Assembly (NCBI RefSeq): GCF_003149455.1
Contig: NZ_QFFK01000002.1
Coordinates: 620,001-684,000 of the forward strand
DNA from: Chitinophaga deserti
GTDB taxonomy: Bacteria > Bacteroidota > Bacteroidia > Chitinophagales > Chitinophagaceae
Direction: 5' to 3'
Length of the DNA: 64,000 bases
A program made the position numbers and the translations under genes. The notes under the pieces were generated by a model that was not told the DNA's origin, did no database searches, and saw nothing but the letters and a program-made list of their open reading frames with translations. Positions 51,388-60,875 of the stretch are shown piece by piece. Each line of letters starts with the position of its first letter. Position 1 is the stretch's first letter.

Positions 51388-53367
51388 TTAAGCGTCGATC
51401 TTAGCGTATTTAGCGTGCGATTCAATGAATTCGCGGCGCGGGGGAACTTCATCGCCCATGAGCATGGTGAAAACACGGTCGGCTTCAAACATGTTGTCGA
51501 TAGACACTTGTTTCAGCGTACGCACATCCGGATCCATGGTAGTATCCCAGAGCTGCTCTGCGTTCATCTCACCAAGACCTTTATAGCGCTGGATGGTAAC
51601 ACTGTCTTCTTTACCACCGCCTGCGAGGCGGGTAACGGCAGCTTTGCGCTGTTCGTCGTTCCAGGCATACTGGAACTCCTTGCCTTTCTTTACCTGGTAC
51701 AGCGGGGGCTGGGCGAGGTAAACATAACCCTGCTCCACCATTTCGCGCATATAGCGGAATACGAAAGTGAGGATAAGGGTGGCGATGTGGCTACCGTCCA
51801 CGTCAGCATCCGTCATGATGATCAGCTTGTGGTAGCGGAGTTTGGAGAGGTTAAGGGCTTTATCGTCTTCGGGCGTTCCGATAGTTACGCCGAGGGCGGT
51901 AAAGATATTCTTGATCTCTTCGTTCTCGTAGATTTTATGCTCAAGTGCTTTTTCCACGTTGAGGATTTTACCGCGGAGGGGCAGGATAGCCTGGAAGTTA
52001 CGGTTACGGCCCTGTTTGGCAGTACCACCCGCGGAGTCTCCTTCGACAAGGAACAGCTCACATTTCTTGGGATCGTTATCGGAGCAGTCTGCCAGTTTAC
52101 CGGGGAGGCCGCTGCCGGTCATTACGCTTTTACGCTGAACCATCTGGCGGGCTTTCCGGGCTGCTTCACGCGCCTGGGCTGCCAGAACCACCTTGTTGAT
52201 GATCTGCTTGGCTTCTTTCGGATGCTCTTCGAGGTAGGCGTCCAGTACGTTAGCAACGGCACTGTCCACAATACCCATTACGTCGGAGTTACCCAGCTTC
52301 GTCTTGGTTTGTCCTTCAAACTGCGGTTCGGGAACTTTTACGCTCACGATGCAGGTGAGGCCTTCCCGGAAGTCGTCGCCCGTAACTTCCACTTTGGATT
52401 TCTCGAACAGCTTGTTCTTATCGCCATACGATTTGAACACGCGGGTGATAGCCCTGCGGAAGCCGGCCACGTGGGTACCGCCTTCGATAGTATTGATATT
52501 GTTTACGTAAGAGAAGATATGCTCGTTGAACGAATCGTTGTAGAGCAGGGCTACTTCTACGGCAACGTTAGAGTTTGCATCGTGCGTTTCGATATAGATA
52601 GGAGAGGGCAGCAGCGGGTTACGGCGGCCGTTCTTATCGATCAGCTGTACGAATTCAACGATACCGCCTTCGCTGAAGAAGGTTTCGCTGAAGATGTTGC
52701 CATTCTCGTCTTTCTCGCGCTCATCGTTCAGTGTGATACGGATGCGGCGGTTGAGGAAAGCCAGTTCACGGAGACGGCCTGCGAGGGTTTCGCGGTTATA
52801 TACCGTTTCAGTGAAGATGGTGGCATCGGGCTTAAAGTGAACGATGGTACCGGTGATATCGCTCTCGCCGATCTCACGGACAGTATACTGGGGGTGCCCC
52901 ATTCTGTATTGCTGTTCGAAGATCTTGCCTTCGCGGTGAACGGTAACATGCAGGGGATCGCTCAGTGCGTTTACGCAGGATACGCCCACACCGTGCAAAC
53001 CGCCGGATACTTTATAGGTGTTTTTATCGAACTTACCACCGGCGTGCAGTACGGTCATCACCACTTCAAGCGCAGAACGCTTTTCTTTCTGGTGCATGCC
53101 CGTGGGGATGCCACGGCCGTCATCCTTCACGCGGATGGAGTTGTCTTCACAGATTGTTACATCAATGTTCTTGCAGTAACCGGCGAGGGCTTCGTCGATG
53201 GAGTTGTCAACCACCTCATATACAAGGTGATGCAAACCCTTGACGCCAATGTCGCCAATGTACATCGCCGGGCGCTTACGCACGGCTTCCAGCCCTTCCA
53301 ATACCTGAATGTTATCGGCGCCGTAATTATTGTTAGCAGGAGGTGCTTGCACTAATTCTTCACTCAT
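51388..53367 (-). CDS. gyrB: DNA gyrase subunit B
   Basis: GyrB is the ATPase subunit that with GyrA introduces negative supercoils. The 659-aa product has the GHKL ATP site (YEVVDNSIDEALAG, DDGRGIP, GGLHGVG), the TOPRIM domain (ELFLVEGDSAGGTA, LPLRGKILNVEKA, MTDADVDGSHI) and the short C-terminal domain (QRYKGLGEMNAEQLW). It lacks the long insert of gamma-proteobacterial GyrB. gyrA is not in the window. A TAnnTTTG element lies 47-54 bp upstream. Confidence 0.97.
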   Translation of the reverse strand: MSEELVQAPPANNNYGADNIQVLEGLEAVRKRPAMYIGDIGVKGLHHLVYEVVDNSIDEALAGYCKNIDVTICEDNSIRVKDDGRGIPTGMHQKEKRSALEVVMTVLHAGGKFDKNTYKVSGGLHGVGVSCVNALSDPLHVTVHREGKIFEQQYRMGHPQYTVREIGESDITGTIVHFKPDATIFTETVYNRETLAGRLRELAFLNRRIRITLNDEREKDENGNIFSETFFSEGGIVEFVQLIDKNGRRNPLLPSPIYIETHDANSNVAVEVALLYNDSFNEHIFSYVNNINTIEGGTHVAGFRRAITRVFKSYGDKNKLFEKSKVEVTGDDFREGLTCIVSVKVPEPQFEGQTKTKLGNSDVMGIVDSAVANVLDAYLEEHPKEAKQIINKVVLAAQAREAARKARQMVQRKSVMTGSGLPGKLADCSDNDPKKCELFLVEGDSAGGTAKQGRNRNFQAILPLRGKILNVEKALEHKIYENEEIKNIFTALGVTIGTPEDDKALNLSKLRYHKLIIMTDADVDGSHIATLILTFVFRYMREMVEQGYVYLAQPPLYQVKKGKEFQYAWNDEQRKAAVTRLAGGGKEDSVTIQRYKGLGEMNAEQLWDTTMDPDVRTLKQVSIDNMFEADRVFTMLMGDEVPPRREFIESHAKYAKIDA

Positions 53368-53413
53368 ATTTTTAGCTGAAAATCTTTTTTGAACAAATCC
53401 ATTGAATATCCAG

Positions 53414-53421
53414 CAAAAATA
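53414..53421 (-). promoter_or_regulatory. Bacteroidota -7 element for gyrB
   Basis: On the minus strand the octamer is TATTTTTG, a TAnnTTTG match 47-54 bp before the ATG. Confidence 0.4.
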
Positions 53422-53489
53422 CGGAAAATCAGGCTAATTTCCATGAAAAACAAGCCTAATTTGAGGGGTGTGTATAGCCTGTGGAAAGC

Positions 53490-55160
53490 TTAGCCGAGGG
53501 CACCCGAGGCAACGTCGGTAAGAACCGTTTGTTTTATGCCCGTAAAGATGGTTTTCCAGACCAGGTTGAAGAACGACTTCTGAGGGTCGCGGGTAAACTG
53601 GGGCTTGGCCACCCTTAAGGGCTGTCCGCGGGAAGGGTTTTCATTATGGAGTACCATCAGGTTGGCAATGAGGCTTACCAGCCCTTTCTTCCGCTTTTTC
53701 CCCTTCGCCTCTATATCTTTCAGCATTTCAATCTTCAGGTCATCATACTTTAAGGTGAGTGTGCCCGCCGCGGAACGTTCATTTCCCCTGATATTGAACT
53801 CCATTTCCTGTATCCTGGCAGAGCGGATGGCCACATCCCCCATGGCCCGGGTGGCAGGGTTCATTTCCTTGCCGTCCATATCATTCAGTTTTCCGCTTAC
53901 GCCAAAGGCGCCCTGGGCACTGTTCAGTGTAAAGTCGAAATGGGCACGGAGCTTACCTGTGCGCATGAGAATGGCGTGGAGGTCTACGGTGGCATGAGGG
54001 TGCTTTGCCACCATGGAGTCGATATTGGATATATGCCGGAAAGTGCCCCCGGCCTGGTGGAAAGCAATTTCGCCGGTTTGACCGTTCTTAGGGTTTACTT
54101 CGGCATACGTAACATTAACACCCTGGGCCGTAAGGGTATCTATGCGCAGGGGCATCTCCAGTTTCATGAGCAGCTGGTTAGGGAACTGGCCGTACTTATT
54201 ACCTGGTGGCATGGGAAGCCCGCGGTTGCGGTATACATTCAGCTCTCCCCCGTCTATATTCGCCTTGCGGATGATGGCCTGCTGCTGCAGTATGTGCCCG
54301 AGGTGGATGCCTTCTGCCGTTAAATTATTGAATGCCAGCTGAAAACGGTCCTTTTGGGTGCCGATCTGCTTGTCGAACTGCGCTTTATTATACCGGGGAT
54401 CTAACCGTACGCTGCCCACTGCCAGCTTTTTGGCTACGGCATTAAAGGAGATGTCTGACAGGCGGAGCCAGTATAGACTGTCAGGTGTCCGGTATTCCCA
54501 TTTTTTGAGGCTGACGGTGAAGTCCTGGGCGTAAAGCACCCGGGAAAGATCGTTCTGGGTGATGGAATCTATGGCGAGATTGCGTAGAACCACGTCGAGG
54601 TTGCCCAGTTTCGTGATTTTACGGCTGCTGTCTTTCCGGATCTGTGTAAACGCGAGGCTGGTATTGGCCAGTTCTATTTCCCCGATGCGGAATTGCCTGA
54701 TGGAGCGTGATACGGATTCATAGAAACTGCGCCGCGGAGTGGTATCCTGGCTGCGCATGTCGTGGATAATGACCAGTTCCGGATCGCGGAGGCGGAAGGA
54801 GGTGGCATCCACTTCTTTATGAAGGAAGTAGCGCCATATTTTAAAGCCTGTCACCTGTACGCGGCCCAGCTTGGCGTTATACAGTACTTCCGGCGCCCGG
54901 TGTTCTTTCACGAGCTTTTCGTAAACCGCCGAGTCGGGAATGAGGGCAACATGCTGGATAGCCACACTTCCTGTTAGCAGGTTGAGGCTAATTTTGCCGT
55001 AGGCGAGCGTATAGAGGCTGTCTGACCCTTCCGCCACATATCTGCGGAGCTCCTTGTCGAGGAGGCTTTTCCAGTGGGAGCTGAGGTACCACCCTGTTAT
55101 AAGGAGGATGGCAGTTAGGGTGCCGGCGGAGATGAGGATGATTTTCCAGGATTTCTTCAT
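53490..55160 (-). CDS. AsmA-like/DUF748-type envelope protein
   Basis: The 556-aa protein has a single N-terminal membrane helix (about 8-28) and a long beta-rich region with repeated strands (VTGFKIWRYFLHKEVDATSF, LGNLDVVLRNLAI, LTAQGVNVTYAEV). AsmA-like proteins span the envelope and are thought to move or organise lipids. The C-terminus ends in a helix (FNLVWKTIFTGIKQ). Family placement is by general pattern. It is divergent from the AraC gene across 116 bp. Confidence 0.65.
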   Translation of the reverse strand: MKKSWKIILISAGTLTAILLITGWYLSSHWKSLLDKELRRYVAEGSDSLYTLAYGKISLNLLTGSVAIQHVALIPDSAVYEKLVKEHRAPEVLYNAKLGRVQVTGFKIWRYFLHKEVDATSFRLRDPELVIIHDMRSQDTTPRRSFYESVSRSIRQFRIGEIELANTSLAFTQIRKDSSRKITKLGNLDVVLRNLAIDSITQNDLSRVLYAQDFTVSLKKWEYRTPDSLYWLRLSDISFNAVAKKLAVGSVRLDPRYNKAQFDKQIGTQKDRFQLAFNNLTAEGIHLGHILQQQAIIRKANIDGGELNVYRNRGLPMPPGNKYGQFPNQLLMKLEMPLRIDTLTAQGVNVTYAEVNPKNGQTGEIAFHQAGGTFRHISNIDSMVAKHPHATVDLHAILMRTGKLRAHFDFTLNSAQGAFGVSGKLNDMDGKEMNPATRAMGDVAIRSARIQEMEFNIRGNERSAAGTLTLKYDDLKIEMLKDIEAKGKKRKKGLVSLIANLMVLHNENPSRGQPLRVAKPQFTRDPQKSFFNLVWKTIFTGIKQTVLTDVASGALG

Positions 55161-55257
55161 GTGTAAGCTACTGGTGCTAAATTTATACCAATTCCCCTGA
55201 AAGGTCTGTCAATTGTAACGTCTTTGTCAGACTGATAAGATAATAACAATCATTCCT

Positions 55258-55265
55258 TACTTTTG
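55258..55265 (+). promoter_or_regulatory. Bacteroidota -7 element for the AraC gene
   Basis: TACTTTTG fits TAnnTTTG and ends 11 bp before the ATG, giving a short leader. Confidence 0.4.
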
Positions 55266-55276
55266 TCGAGCTTTTT

Positions 55277-56206
55277 ATGAAAGAAATACAGGAAATATTA
55301 CAACTCGCGATGGCGCAGCCCGCTATGAGCGACCAGCTGGAGCTGGCGGTAACCGAATCAATAGCGGTTCCGGATTGCCTGGATTTCACCCTGCAACGGT
55401 ATGTGTATGATCGTCCGCTTCCTGTGGAAGATGTGGCGATGGTAGTGTACCAGCCCGCCAAGCGGGGCAAAAGCGCTGCTATAGAGCTGCGTTATTGCGT
55501 GGCAGGGAATAAATACTGTAAGAAACCTAATTGCAGCGACCGTGTATGTGTTGAAGGACTCAAAGCGGCCGATTGCTCCAGTGATAAAATGCCTTCGATC
55601 GATCTGATCACTGTGCGTTTTCATCCCGGGTTTATCCAGTCTTTACAGAAAAGCAATACCAGCAGCACATTATTCGAGCTGCAATCGCGCAAGCCATTCA
55701 TGAAAACCATTCAGCCCTGTACCAAATCCAAAGCGGTACTGGAGCAGATGGTGCATCATAATTATGAAGGGGTGTTGAAAAACATCTTTTTACAGAGCAA
55801 ATCGCTTGAATTGCTCCTTTTCAGTTCGGACCAGTTTATCCAGAACGATACGGAAGAGCGCTACGGCTGCCGCTTCCTGACGCAGATGGAAGACCGTGCG
55901 AAAATTGATAAAGCCCGTTCCATCCTCCTGGAACAGCTGGATGCGCCTATCACGATCCGTGAACTGGCGCGCAAAGTGGCGATGAACGAATGTTACCTGA
56001 AGAAAGGATTTAAAGCCATGTACGGCACTACCATCTATGATTATTTCCAGAAGGAAAGGATGGAAAAGGCGCGCGGGCTCCTTTATGAGAAGGGTATGTC
56101 GGTTTCTGAAGTAGCCATGATGATGGGGTACTCCTGTATTTCACATTTCTCTACCGCCTTTAAAAAGCATACAGGCCTGAAACCCTGTGAGTTATTACTT
56201 CGCTAA
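55277..56206 (+). CDS. AraC-family transcriptional regulator
   Basis: The 309-aa protein has a poorly conserved N-terminal sensor region (with YCVAGNKYCKKPNCSDRVC, a cysteine cluster at about residues 80-95) and a C-terminal double HTH (about 205-305, ITIRELARKVAMNECYLKKGFKAMYG and MSVSEVAMMMGYSCISHFSTAFKKHTG). The cysteines might sense metal or redox state (inference). The ligand is unknown. The gap beyond it holds the candidate small RNA. Confidence 0.88.
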   Translation: MKEIQEILQLAMAQPAMSDQLELAVTESIAVPDCLDFTLQRYVYDRPLPVEDVAMVVYQPAKRGKSAAIELRYCVAGNKYCKKPNCSDRVCVEGLKAADCSSDKMPSIDLITVRFHPGFIQSLQKSNTSSTLFELQSRKPFMKTIQPCTKSKAVLEQMVHHNYEGVLKNIFLQSKSLELLLFSSDQFIQNDTEERYGCRFLTQMEDRAKIDKARSILLEQLDAPITIRELARKVAMNECYLKKGFKAMYGTTIYDYFQKERMEKARGLLYEKGMSVSEVAMMMGYSCISHFSTAFKKHTGLKPCELLLR

Positions 56207-56249
56207 GGCGTTTTTCCCGGTACGATCATTTCTTTTCCCGATTTGACTA

Positions 56250-56278
56250 TTGCATTTTTCAGGATCGTTGCATCTTTG
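56250..56278 (+). promoter_or_regulatory. Promoter of the candidate small RNA
   Basis: TTG at 56250-56252 and CATCTTTG at 56271-56278 are 18 bp apart. It differs from TAnnTTTG by one base. No reading frame follows within the unit. Confidence 0.45.
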
Positions 56279-56281
56279 TAA

Positions 56282-56481
56282 AACGATACTGGATATCAAT
56301 CTGGTTTCCTCATAAGCTTCCTTATCAGATTTGACCTAAATCGGAAGGGCTTGCGGTTAGTAAAGCCATTAAAGCGGCGCCTTATCAAACACCACTCACG
56401 ACAAAGAGAGGGCGCTGCGATCCGTAAGTTTTTCCACCGTAATTTGCATAAAGCCGTTACTTTTCTGTAGCGGCTTTTTTT
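56282..56481 (+). ncRNA. Candidate small RNA, about 200 nt, structured, promoter to terminator
   Basis: The unit has no plausible reading frame. Helix 1: 56314-56321 pairs with 56343-56352 (AAGC/GCTT and TTCC/GGAA, 2-nt bulge), enclosing GATTT/AAATC (56328-56332 with 56338-56342, loop GACCT). Helix 2: GCGGCGCC 56374-56381 with GGCGCTGC 56411-56418. An alternative GGCTT (56348-56352) with AAGCC (56363-56367) would compete with helix 1. The unit ends in a terminator hairpin. I cannot match it to 6S, SRP, RNase P or tmRNA. The true 5' end is inferred. Confidence 0.45.
56450..56481 (+). terminator. Terminator of the candidate small RNA
   Basis: AAAGCCGTTAC (56450-56460) and GTAGCGGCTTT (56467-56477) pair with one wobble, followed by T-run. 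Confidence 0.75.
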
Positions 56482-56767
56482 ATTCCCACGCTTTAAACTT
56501 CCCGAAATATCCAGCTGCATCAAACGAAATTGTGGAAGCAATAGCGGTAAATATTTCACAGCCGTGAAATTTCATCTACAGCTGTTGCAGTTACGTTTTG
56601 GCAGTGGTTCTTTTATAATGGGATTAATAATTGTTGAAATGACAGGAGTGTTGAGCAGTATGGGTTTGTTAACATGCGTGTGAGAAGAGGCCGATGCAGA
56701 TATATAAAGTGCAAAAGTGTTTGAAAAAGAATATAGTAGGGAAGAAACGGGAGTTATGGGCAAAGAA
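56482..56767. other. AT-rich non-coding stretch after the small RNA
   Basis: I see no gene here. ATTTCAC-AGCC-GTGAAAT at 56553-56570 is a perfect 7-bp inverted repeat. No tRNA fold is apparent. Confidence 0.3.
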
Positions 56768-56769
56768 AA

Positions 56770-56791
56770 ACCCCGCCCAAAAGAGCAGGGT
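56770..56791 (-). terminator. Terminator of the PepSY-like gene
   Basis: ACCCCGC and GCAGGGT (one wobble) form a stem downstream of the minus-strand gene, with T5 following on that strand. Confidence 0.6.
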
Positions 56792-56846
56792 CTGTCCTAT
56801 TTATCCCTATACCTATGAAATACTTAATTATGTGTTGTAAGTACTA

Positions 56847-57314
56847 CTAATCAACAATAGTGCCAGCATCATTAAGCAGTACCGTTTTGGCAGTGCCATT
56901 TTCTTCGATGTTGACTTTGTAGTACGATGCTACGTCTGCTCTTTCAATTTTCCACCCTTCTTTAACAACGGCAGACGGATATTTGTTCTTCAAAGTTCCC
57001 AAAACAGTTTCGGGCACGGTGCCATTCGCATATTCACTGCGGGTAGCAATCCAGCTGCCTTCGGCATTGTACTCAACGGCGGTCTTAACACTGTCTTTAT
57101 TAAAAGACGCGATCCAGTTGCCGCTGGCAGTTTTAGCCCAGGCTGCATCTGCAGTACCCGCATATTGGGCATTCTGCAAAAATGCTTCTTTAACAGGCGC
57201 CGGGGCCTCTACTTTCTTAGCTGTAGTTTTGGATTTTTTGGTGGATTTCTGTTGCGAAAACGCTATGCCGGAAGTGAAGATAGCTGCGCAAAGAAGTAAC
57301 GTTACTCTTTTCAT
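56847..57314 (-). CDS. Exported PepSY-like protein
   Basis: The 155-aa protein has a signal peptide (cleaved after GIAFS, about 20), then a lysine-rich segment (QQKSTKKSKTTAKKV) and a PepSY-like domain (about 45-155, WIASFNKDSVKTAVEYNAEGSWIATRSEY; KNKYPSAVVKEGWKIER). Such proteins in Bacteroidota are periplasmic and may bind peptides or inhibit proteases; the function is not proven. It is divergent from ileS. Confidence 0.75.
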   Translation of the reverse strand: MKRVTLLLCAAIFTSGIAFSQQKSTKKSKTTAKKVEAPAPVKEAFLQNAQYAGTADAAWAKTASGNWIASFNKDSVKTAVEYNAEGSWIATRSEYANGTVPETVLGTLKNKYPSAVVKEGWKIERADVASYYKVNIEENGTAKTVLLNDAGTIVD

Positions 57315-57541
57315 AAAAGATATGGTTTTTCTCTGTTATACGGTCTTCCCTTTCGATACCAAAACCTTGCCAAAAACGCAAAGTAAGTACAGTTTATTGT
57401 AAATTACCCAATTTGCCTGTCATTTTTTTTAAAATTCCATTATTTTTTATGGCTGACAGGCCCGCGGGGAAAGCTCCGGCTATTTTCGTAACTTCGCAGA
57501 ATTTTAAAATCCATTCATTAACAACCAGGTGGGTATCGAAT

Positions 57542-60500
57542 ATGGCCAGCAAATATCAGGAATATAACCAGCTGAATTTACCGCAAATAGAACAGGAAAT
57601 CAGGAAGGAATGGGAACAGCACCAGATCTTCGAAAAAAGCGTGTCTAACCGCGACGGCGCCATTCCCTTCGTGTTTTATGAAGGTCCTCCAAGCGCCAAC
57701 GGCCTCCCCGGTATCCACCACGTGATCTCCCGGTCCCTTAAAGATCTTGTTTGCCGCTATAAAACCATGAAAGGCTACCAGGTAAAACGCAAAAGCGGCT
57801 GGGATACCCATGGCCTACCCGTTGAACTGGGCGTGGAAAAAGCACTCGGCATCACTAAAGAAGATATCGGCAAAAAAATCTCCATCGCCGAATACAACGA
57901 AACCTGCAGAAAAGAAGTATTAAAATATAAAGATGTCTGGGAAGAACTGACCCGTAAAATGGGTTATTGGGTTGATCTCCAGCATCCATACATCACTTTC
58001 GAGAACGATTACATCGAAAGCCTCTGGTGGTGCATGCAGCAGCTCTATAAAAAAGGCCTGCTCTATAAAAGCGTCTCCATCCAGCCTTATTCCCCCGCCG
58101 CAGGCACCGGCCTCAGCTCTCATGAGCTTAACCAGCCCGGCACTTATAAAGATGTGAAAGACACTACAGTAGTGGCTATGTTCAAAGCCATTGCTTCCGA
58201 TAAATCACAATTCCTCTTCGACGCCGCAGGCGCAGGAGAAGAAGTGTTTTTCCTCGCCTGGACCACCACCCCCTGGACGCTGCCGTCCAACCTCGGTCTT
58301 ACCGTAGGCGAAAACATAGATTACCAGCTGATCAAAACCTTCAACCCCTACACCCACCTCCCCGTGAACGTAGTGGTAGCAAAAGATCTTGCCGGCAAAT
58401 ACTTCAAGGCCGAAGGCGAAAATGGTGACTTCGCTGCCTGGACCCCTGAAGATAAAATCATCCCCTGGAAAGTAGTTGCCGGCTTCAAAGGCCGCCAGCT
58501 CGAAAATATCCGTTACGAACAACTGCTGCCATTTGCTCAACCCGAAGAAGGCGATCCCTTCCGCGTGCTGCTGGGCGATTTCGTAACTACCGAAGATGGT
58601 ACCGGTATCGTGCATACCGCACCTGCTTTCGGCGCAGACGATAACCGTGTAGGTAAAAAATACGGCATCGGCATCCTCACACTGGTAGACCGCCAGGGTA
58701 AATTCACCGATAACGTAGGAGAATTCTCCGGCCGCTATGTGAAGAACTACAAGAACGAAACTGATTATAAAGACGTTGATGTAGACATCGCCGTAAAACT
58801 GAAGAAAGAAAACCGCGCTTTCCGCGTGGAAAAATATGAACACACCTATCCCCACTGCTGGCGGACAGACAAACCGGTGCTCTATTACCCCCTCGATGCC
58901 TGGTTCATCCGTACCACCGCGGTGAAAGACCGGATGGTGGAACTGAATAAAACTATCCAATGGAAACCTGCCGCTACCGGCAGCGGCCGTTTTGGCCAGT
59001 GGCTGGAGAATATGGTGGACTGGAACCTCAGCCGCAGCCGTTATTGGGGTACGCCCCTGCCTATCTGGCGTACGGAAGACGGGACCGAAGAGATCTGCAT
59101 CGGTTCCATAGCCGAACTGAACGACGGTATCCGGAAAGCGAATGAAGTATTGGGTGGCGATGTGAACAAGGCTTACCTGCACGACGGCATTCTCGACCTG
59201 CATAAACCATATGTGGATGAGATCATTCTCGTGAGCCCCTCCGGCAAGCCCATGCGCCGTGAACCTGATCTGGTAGACGTATGGTTTGATTCCGGCGCCA
59301 TGCCTTATGCACAATGGCATTATCCCTTTGAGAATAAAGATAATATCGATAAAGGGCAGGCCTTCCCGGCAGATTTCATTGCTGAAGGCGTGGATCAGAC
59401 CCGTGGATGGTTTTATACCCTGCACGCACTGGGTGTAATGCTGTTCGATAATGTGGCATATAAAACAGTGGTATCCAACGGATTGGTGCTGGATAAAGAC
59501 GGCAACAAGATGAGCAAGCGTTTGGGCAATGTGGTGGATCCGTTCCAGACCATCGACCAATTCGGTGCTGATGCTACCCGCTGGTATATGATTACGAACG
59601 CTTCCCCGTGGGACAATATGAAGTTCAACGTGGAAGGTATAAAGGAAGTACAGCGTAAGTTGTTCGGTACCTTATATAATACCTACAATTTCTTCGCGAT
59701 GTACGCCAACCTGGACGGGTTCCGTTTTGAGGAGAAGTACATTCCGCTGGAGGAGCGCCCTGAAATCGACCGTTGGATCATATCCGTACTGAATACCCTG
59801 GTGAAACAGGTGACAGGCAATATGGACGAGTTTGAGCCTACCCAGGCGGGCCGTGCAGTGCAGGAGTTTGTGGATGAACACCTTAGCAACTGGTACGTAA
59901 GGCTTTGCCGCCGCCGGTTCTGGAAAGGGGAGTACGAGCACGATAAGATCAGCGCGTTCCAGACATTGTATGAGTGCCTTGAGAAGGTATCTCAGCTGAT
60001 GGCGCCTGTATCACCGTTCTTCTCCGACTGGTTGTACCGCAATCTGAACAGTGTCAGCGGTTTACGTTCCGAGGGTTCTGTGCATTTGTCCAATTTCCCG
60101 GCAGTGAACGAAGCTGCGGTTGATACGGAGCTGGAGGAAAGGATGCAGCTGGCGCAGGATATTTCCTCGCTTGTACTGAGCCTGCGGAAAAAAACCAACA
60201 ATAAGGTGAGACAGCCGTTGCAAAAGATCCTCATTCCGGTTACGGACGAGCATATGAAGGCACAAATCACGCTTGTTGAGCACCTGATAAAAAGTGAAGT
60301 GAATGTAAAAACTATTGAGTATCTTACGGAAACGGAAGGGTTCATCAAGAAAAAGATTAAGCCAAACTTCAAATCTCTCGGTACCCGTATGGGTGCAAAA
60401 ATGAAGGCTGTAGCAGCCGCGATAAGCGGAATGGAGCAGCACGATATTGCAATATTGGAGAAAGAGGGCGAATTTGGCTTAATAGTTGAAAATGAGCGTA

Positions 60501-60871
60501 TTCCGATTGTGCTGAGCGATGTAGACATCATTTCTGAAGATATACCGGGGTGGACAGTAGCCAATAAGGGAATGTTAACCGTGGCCCTGGATATCACCAT
60601 TTCACCTGAATTATTAGACGAGGGCAATGCGCGAGAGCTGGTGAACCGCATTCAGAAGATACGGAAGGACAGTGGATTTGAATTAACCGACAGGATCAAT
60701 GTTAAAGTGCCGGACGTTCCGGCCCTGAAATCGGCGTTAATGAACTTTAATGACTATATTTGCACGGAAATTTTGGCAGATAGTTTGGAAATAGTGCCGC
60801 AATTACAGGAAGGAACGGAAGTAGAAGTTAACGAATTTAAATTCAACGTATTAGTTAACAAAAAACGCTAA
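57542..60871 (+). CDS. ileS: Isoleucine-tRNA ligase (eukaryote-like long form)
   Basis: It charges tRNA(Ile) and edits valine. The 1109-aa product begins at ATG 57542; the frame is open 129 bp upstream but that part is not family-like. Class I motifs are the HIGH region GLPGIHH and KMSKR (about 655-659) within DKDGNKMSKRLGN. A large editing domain (about 200-400) and a C-terminal DUF5915-type helical region end it. Length and the DUF5915-type tail fit the eukaryote-like IleS class, which in other bacteria can be mupirocin-resistant (established for the class, untested here). The DksA-like gene follows 4 bp later. Confidence 0.96.
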   Translation: MASKYQEYNQLNLPQIEQEIRKEWEQHQIFEKSVSNRDGAIPFVFYEGPPSANGLPGIHHVISRSLKDLVCRYKTMKGYQVKRKSGWDTHGLPVELGVEKALGITKEDIGKKISIAEYNETCRKEVLKYKDVWEELTRKMGYWVDLQHPYITFENDYIESLWWCMQQLYKKGLLYKSVSIQPYSPAAGTGLSSHELNQPGTYKDVKDTTVVAMFKAIASDKSQFLFDAAGAGEEVFFLAWTTTPWTLPSNLGLTVGENIDYQLIKTFNPYTHLPVNVVVAKDLAGKYFKAEGENGDFAAWTPEDKIIPWKVVAGFKGRQLENIRYEQLLPFAQPEEGDPFRVLLGDFVTTEDGTGIVHTAPAFGADDNRVGKKYGIGILTLVDRQGKFTDNVGEFSGRYVKNYKNETDYKDVDVDIAVKLKKENRAFRVEKYEHTYPHCWRTDKPVLYYPLDAWFIRTTAVKDRMVELNKTIQWKPAATGSGRFGQWLENMVDWNLSRSRYWGTPLPIWRTEDGTEEICIGSIAELNDGIRKANEVLGGDVNKAYLHDGILDLHKPYVDEIILVSPSGKPMRREPDLVDVWFDSGAMPYAQWHYPFENKDNIDKGQAFPADFIAEGVDQTRGWFYTLHALGVMLFDNVAYKTVVSNGLVLDKDGNKMSKRLGNVVDPFQTIDQFGADATRWYMITNASPWDNMKFNVEGIKEVQRKLFGTLYNTYNFFAMYANLDGFRFEEKYIPLEERPEIDRWIISVLNTLVKQVTGNMDEFEPTQAGRAVQEFVDEHLSNWYVRLCRRRFWKGEYEHDKISAFQTLYECLEKVSQLMAPVSPFFSDWLYRNLNSVSGLRSEGSVHLSNFPAVNEAAVDTELEERMQLAQDISSLVLSLRKKTNNKVRQPLQKILIPVTDEHMKAQITLVEHLIKSEVNVKTIEYLTETEGFIKKKIKPNFKSLGTRMGAKMKAVAAAISGMEQHDIAILEKEGEFGLIVENERIPIVLSDVDIISEDIPGWTVANKGMLTVALDITISPELLDEGNARELVNRIQKIRKDSGFELTDRINVKVPDVPALKSALMNFNDYICTEILADSLEIVPQLQEGTEVEVNEFKFNVLVNKKR

Positions 60872-60875
60872 TCCC

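Noticed and set aside
51415-53355. 646-codon open frame antisense to gyrB
   Set aside because: It mirrors gyrB codon usage on the opposite strand and has no family-like motif; gyrB is certain. Similar long antisense frames over alaS, glyS, mfd and ileS were rejected for the same reason.
57413-57541. 43-codon upstream extension of ileS
   Set aside because: It includes a low-complexity, non-family segment; the IleS N-terminus fits ATG 57542.
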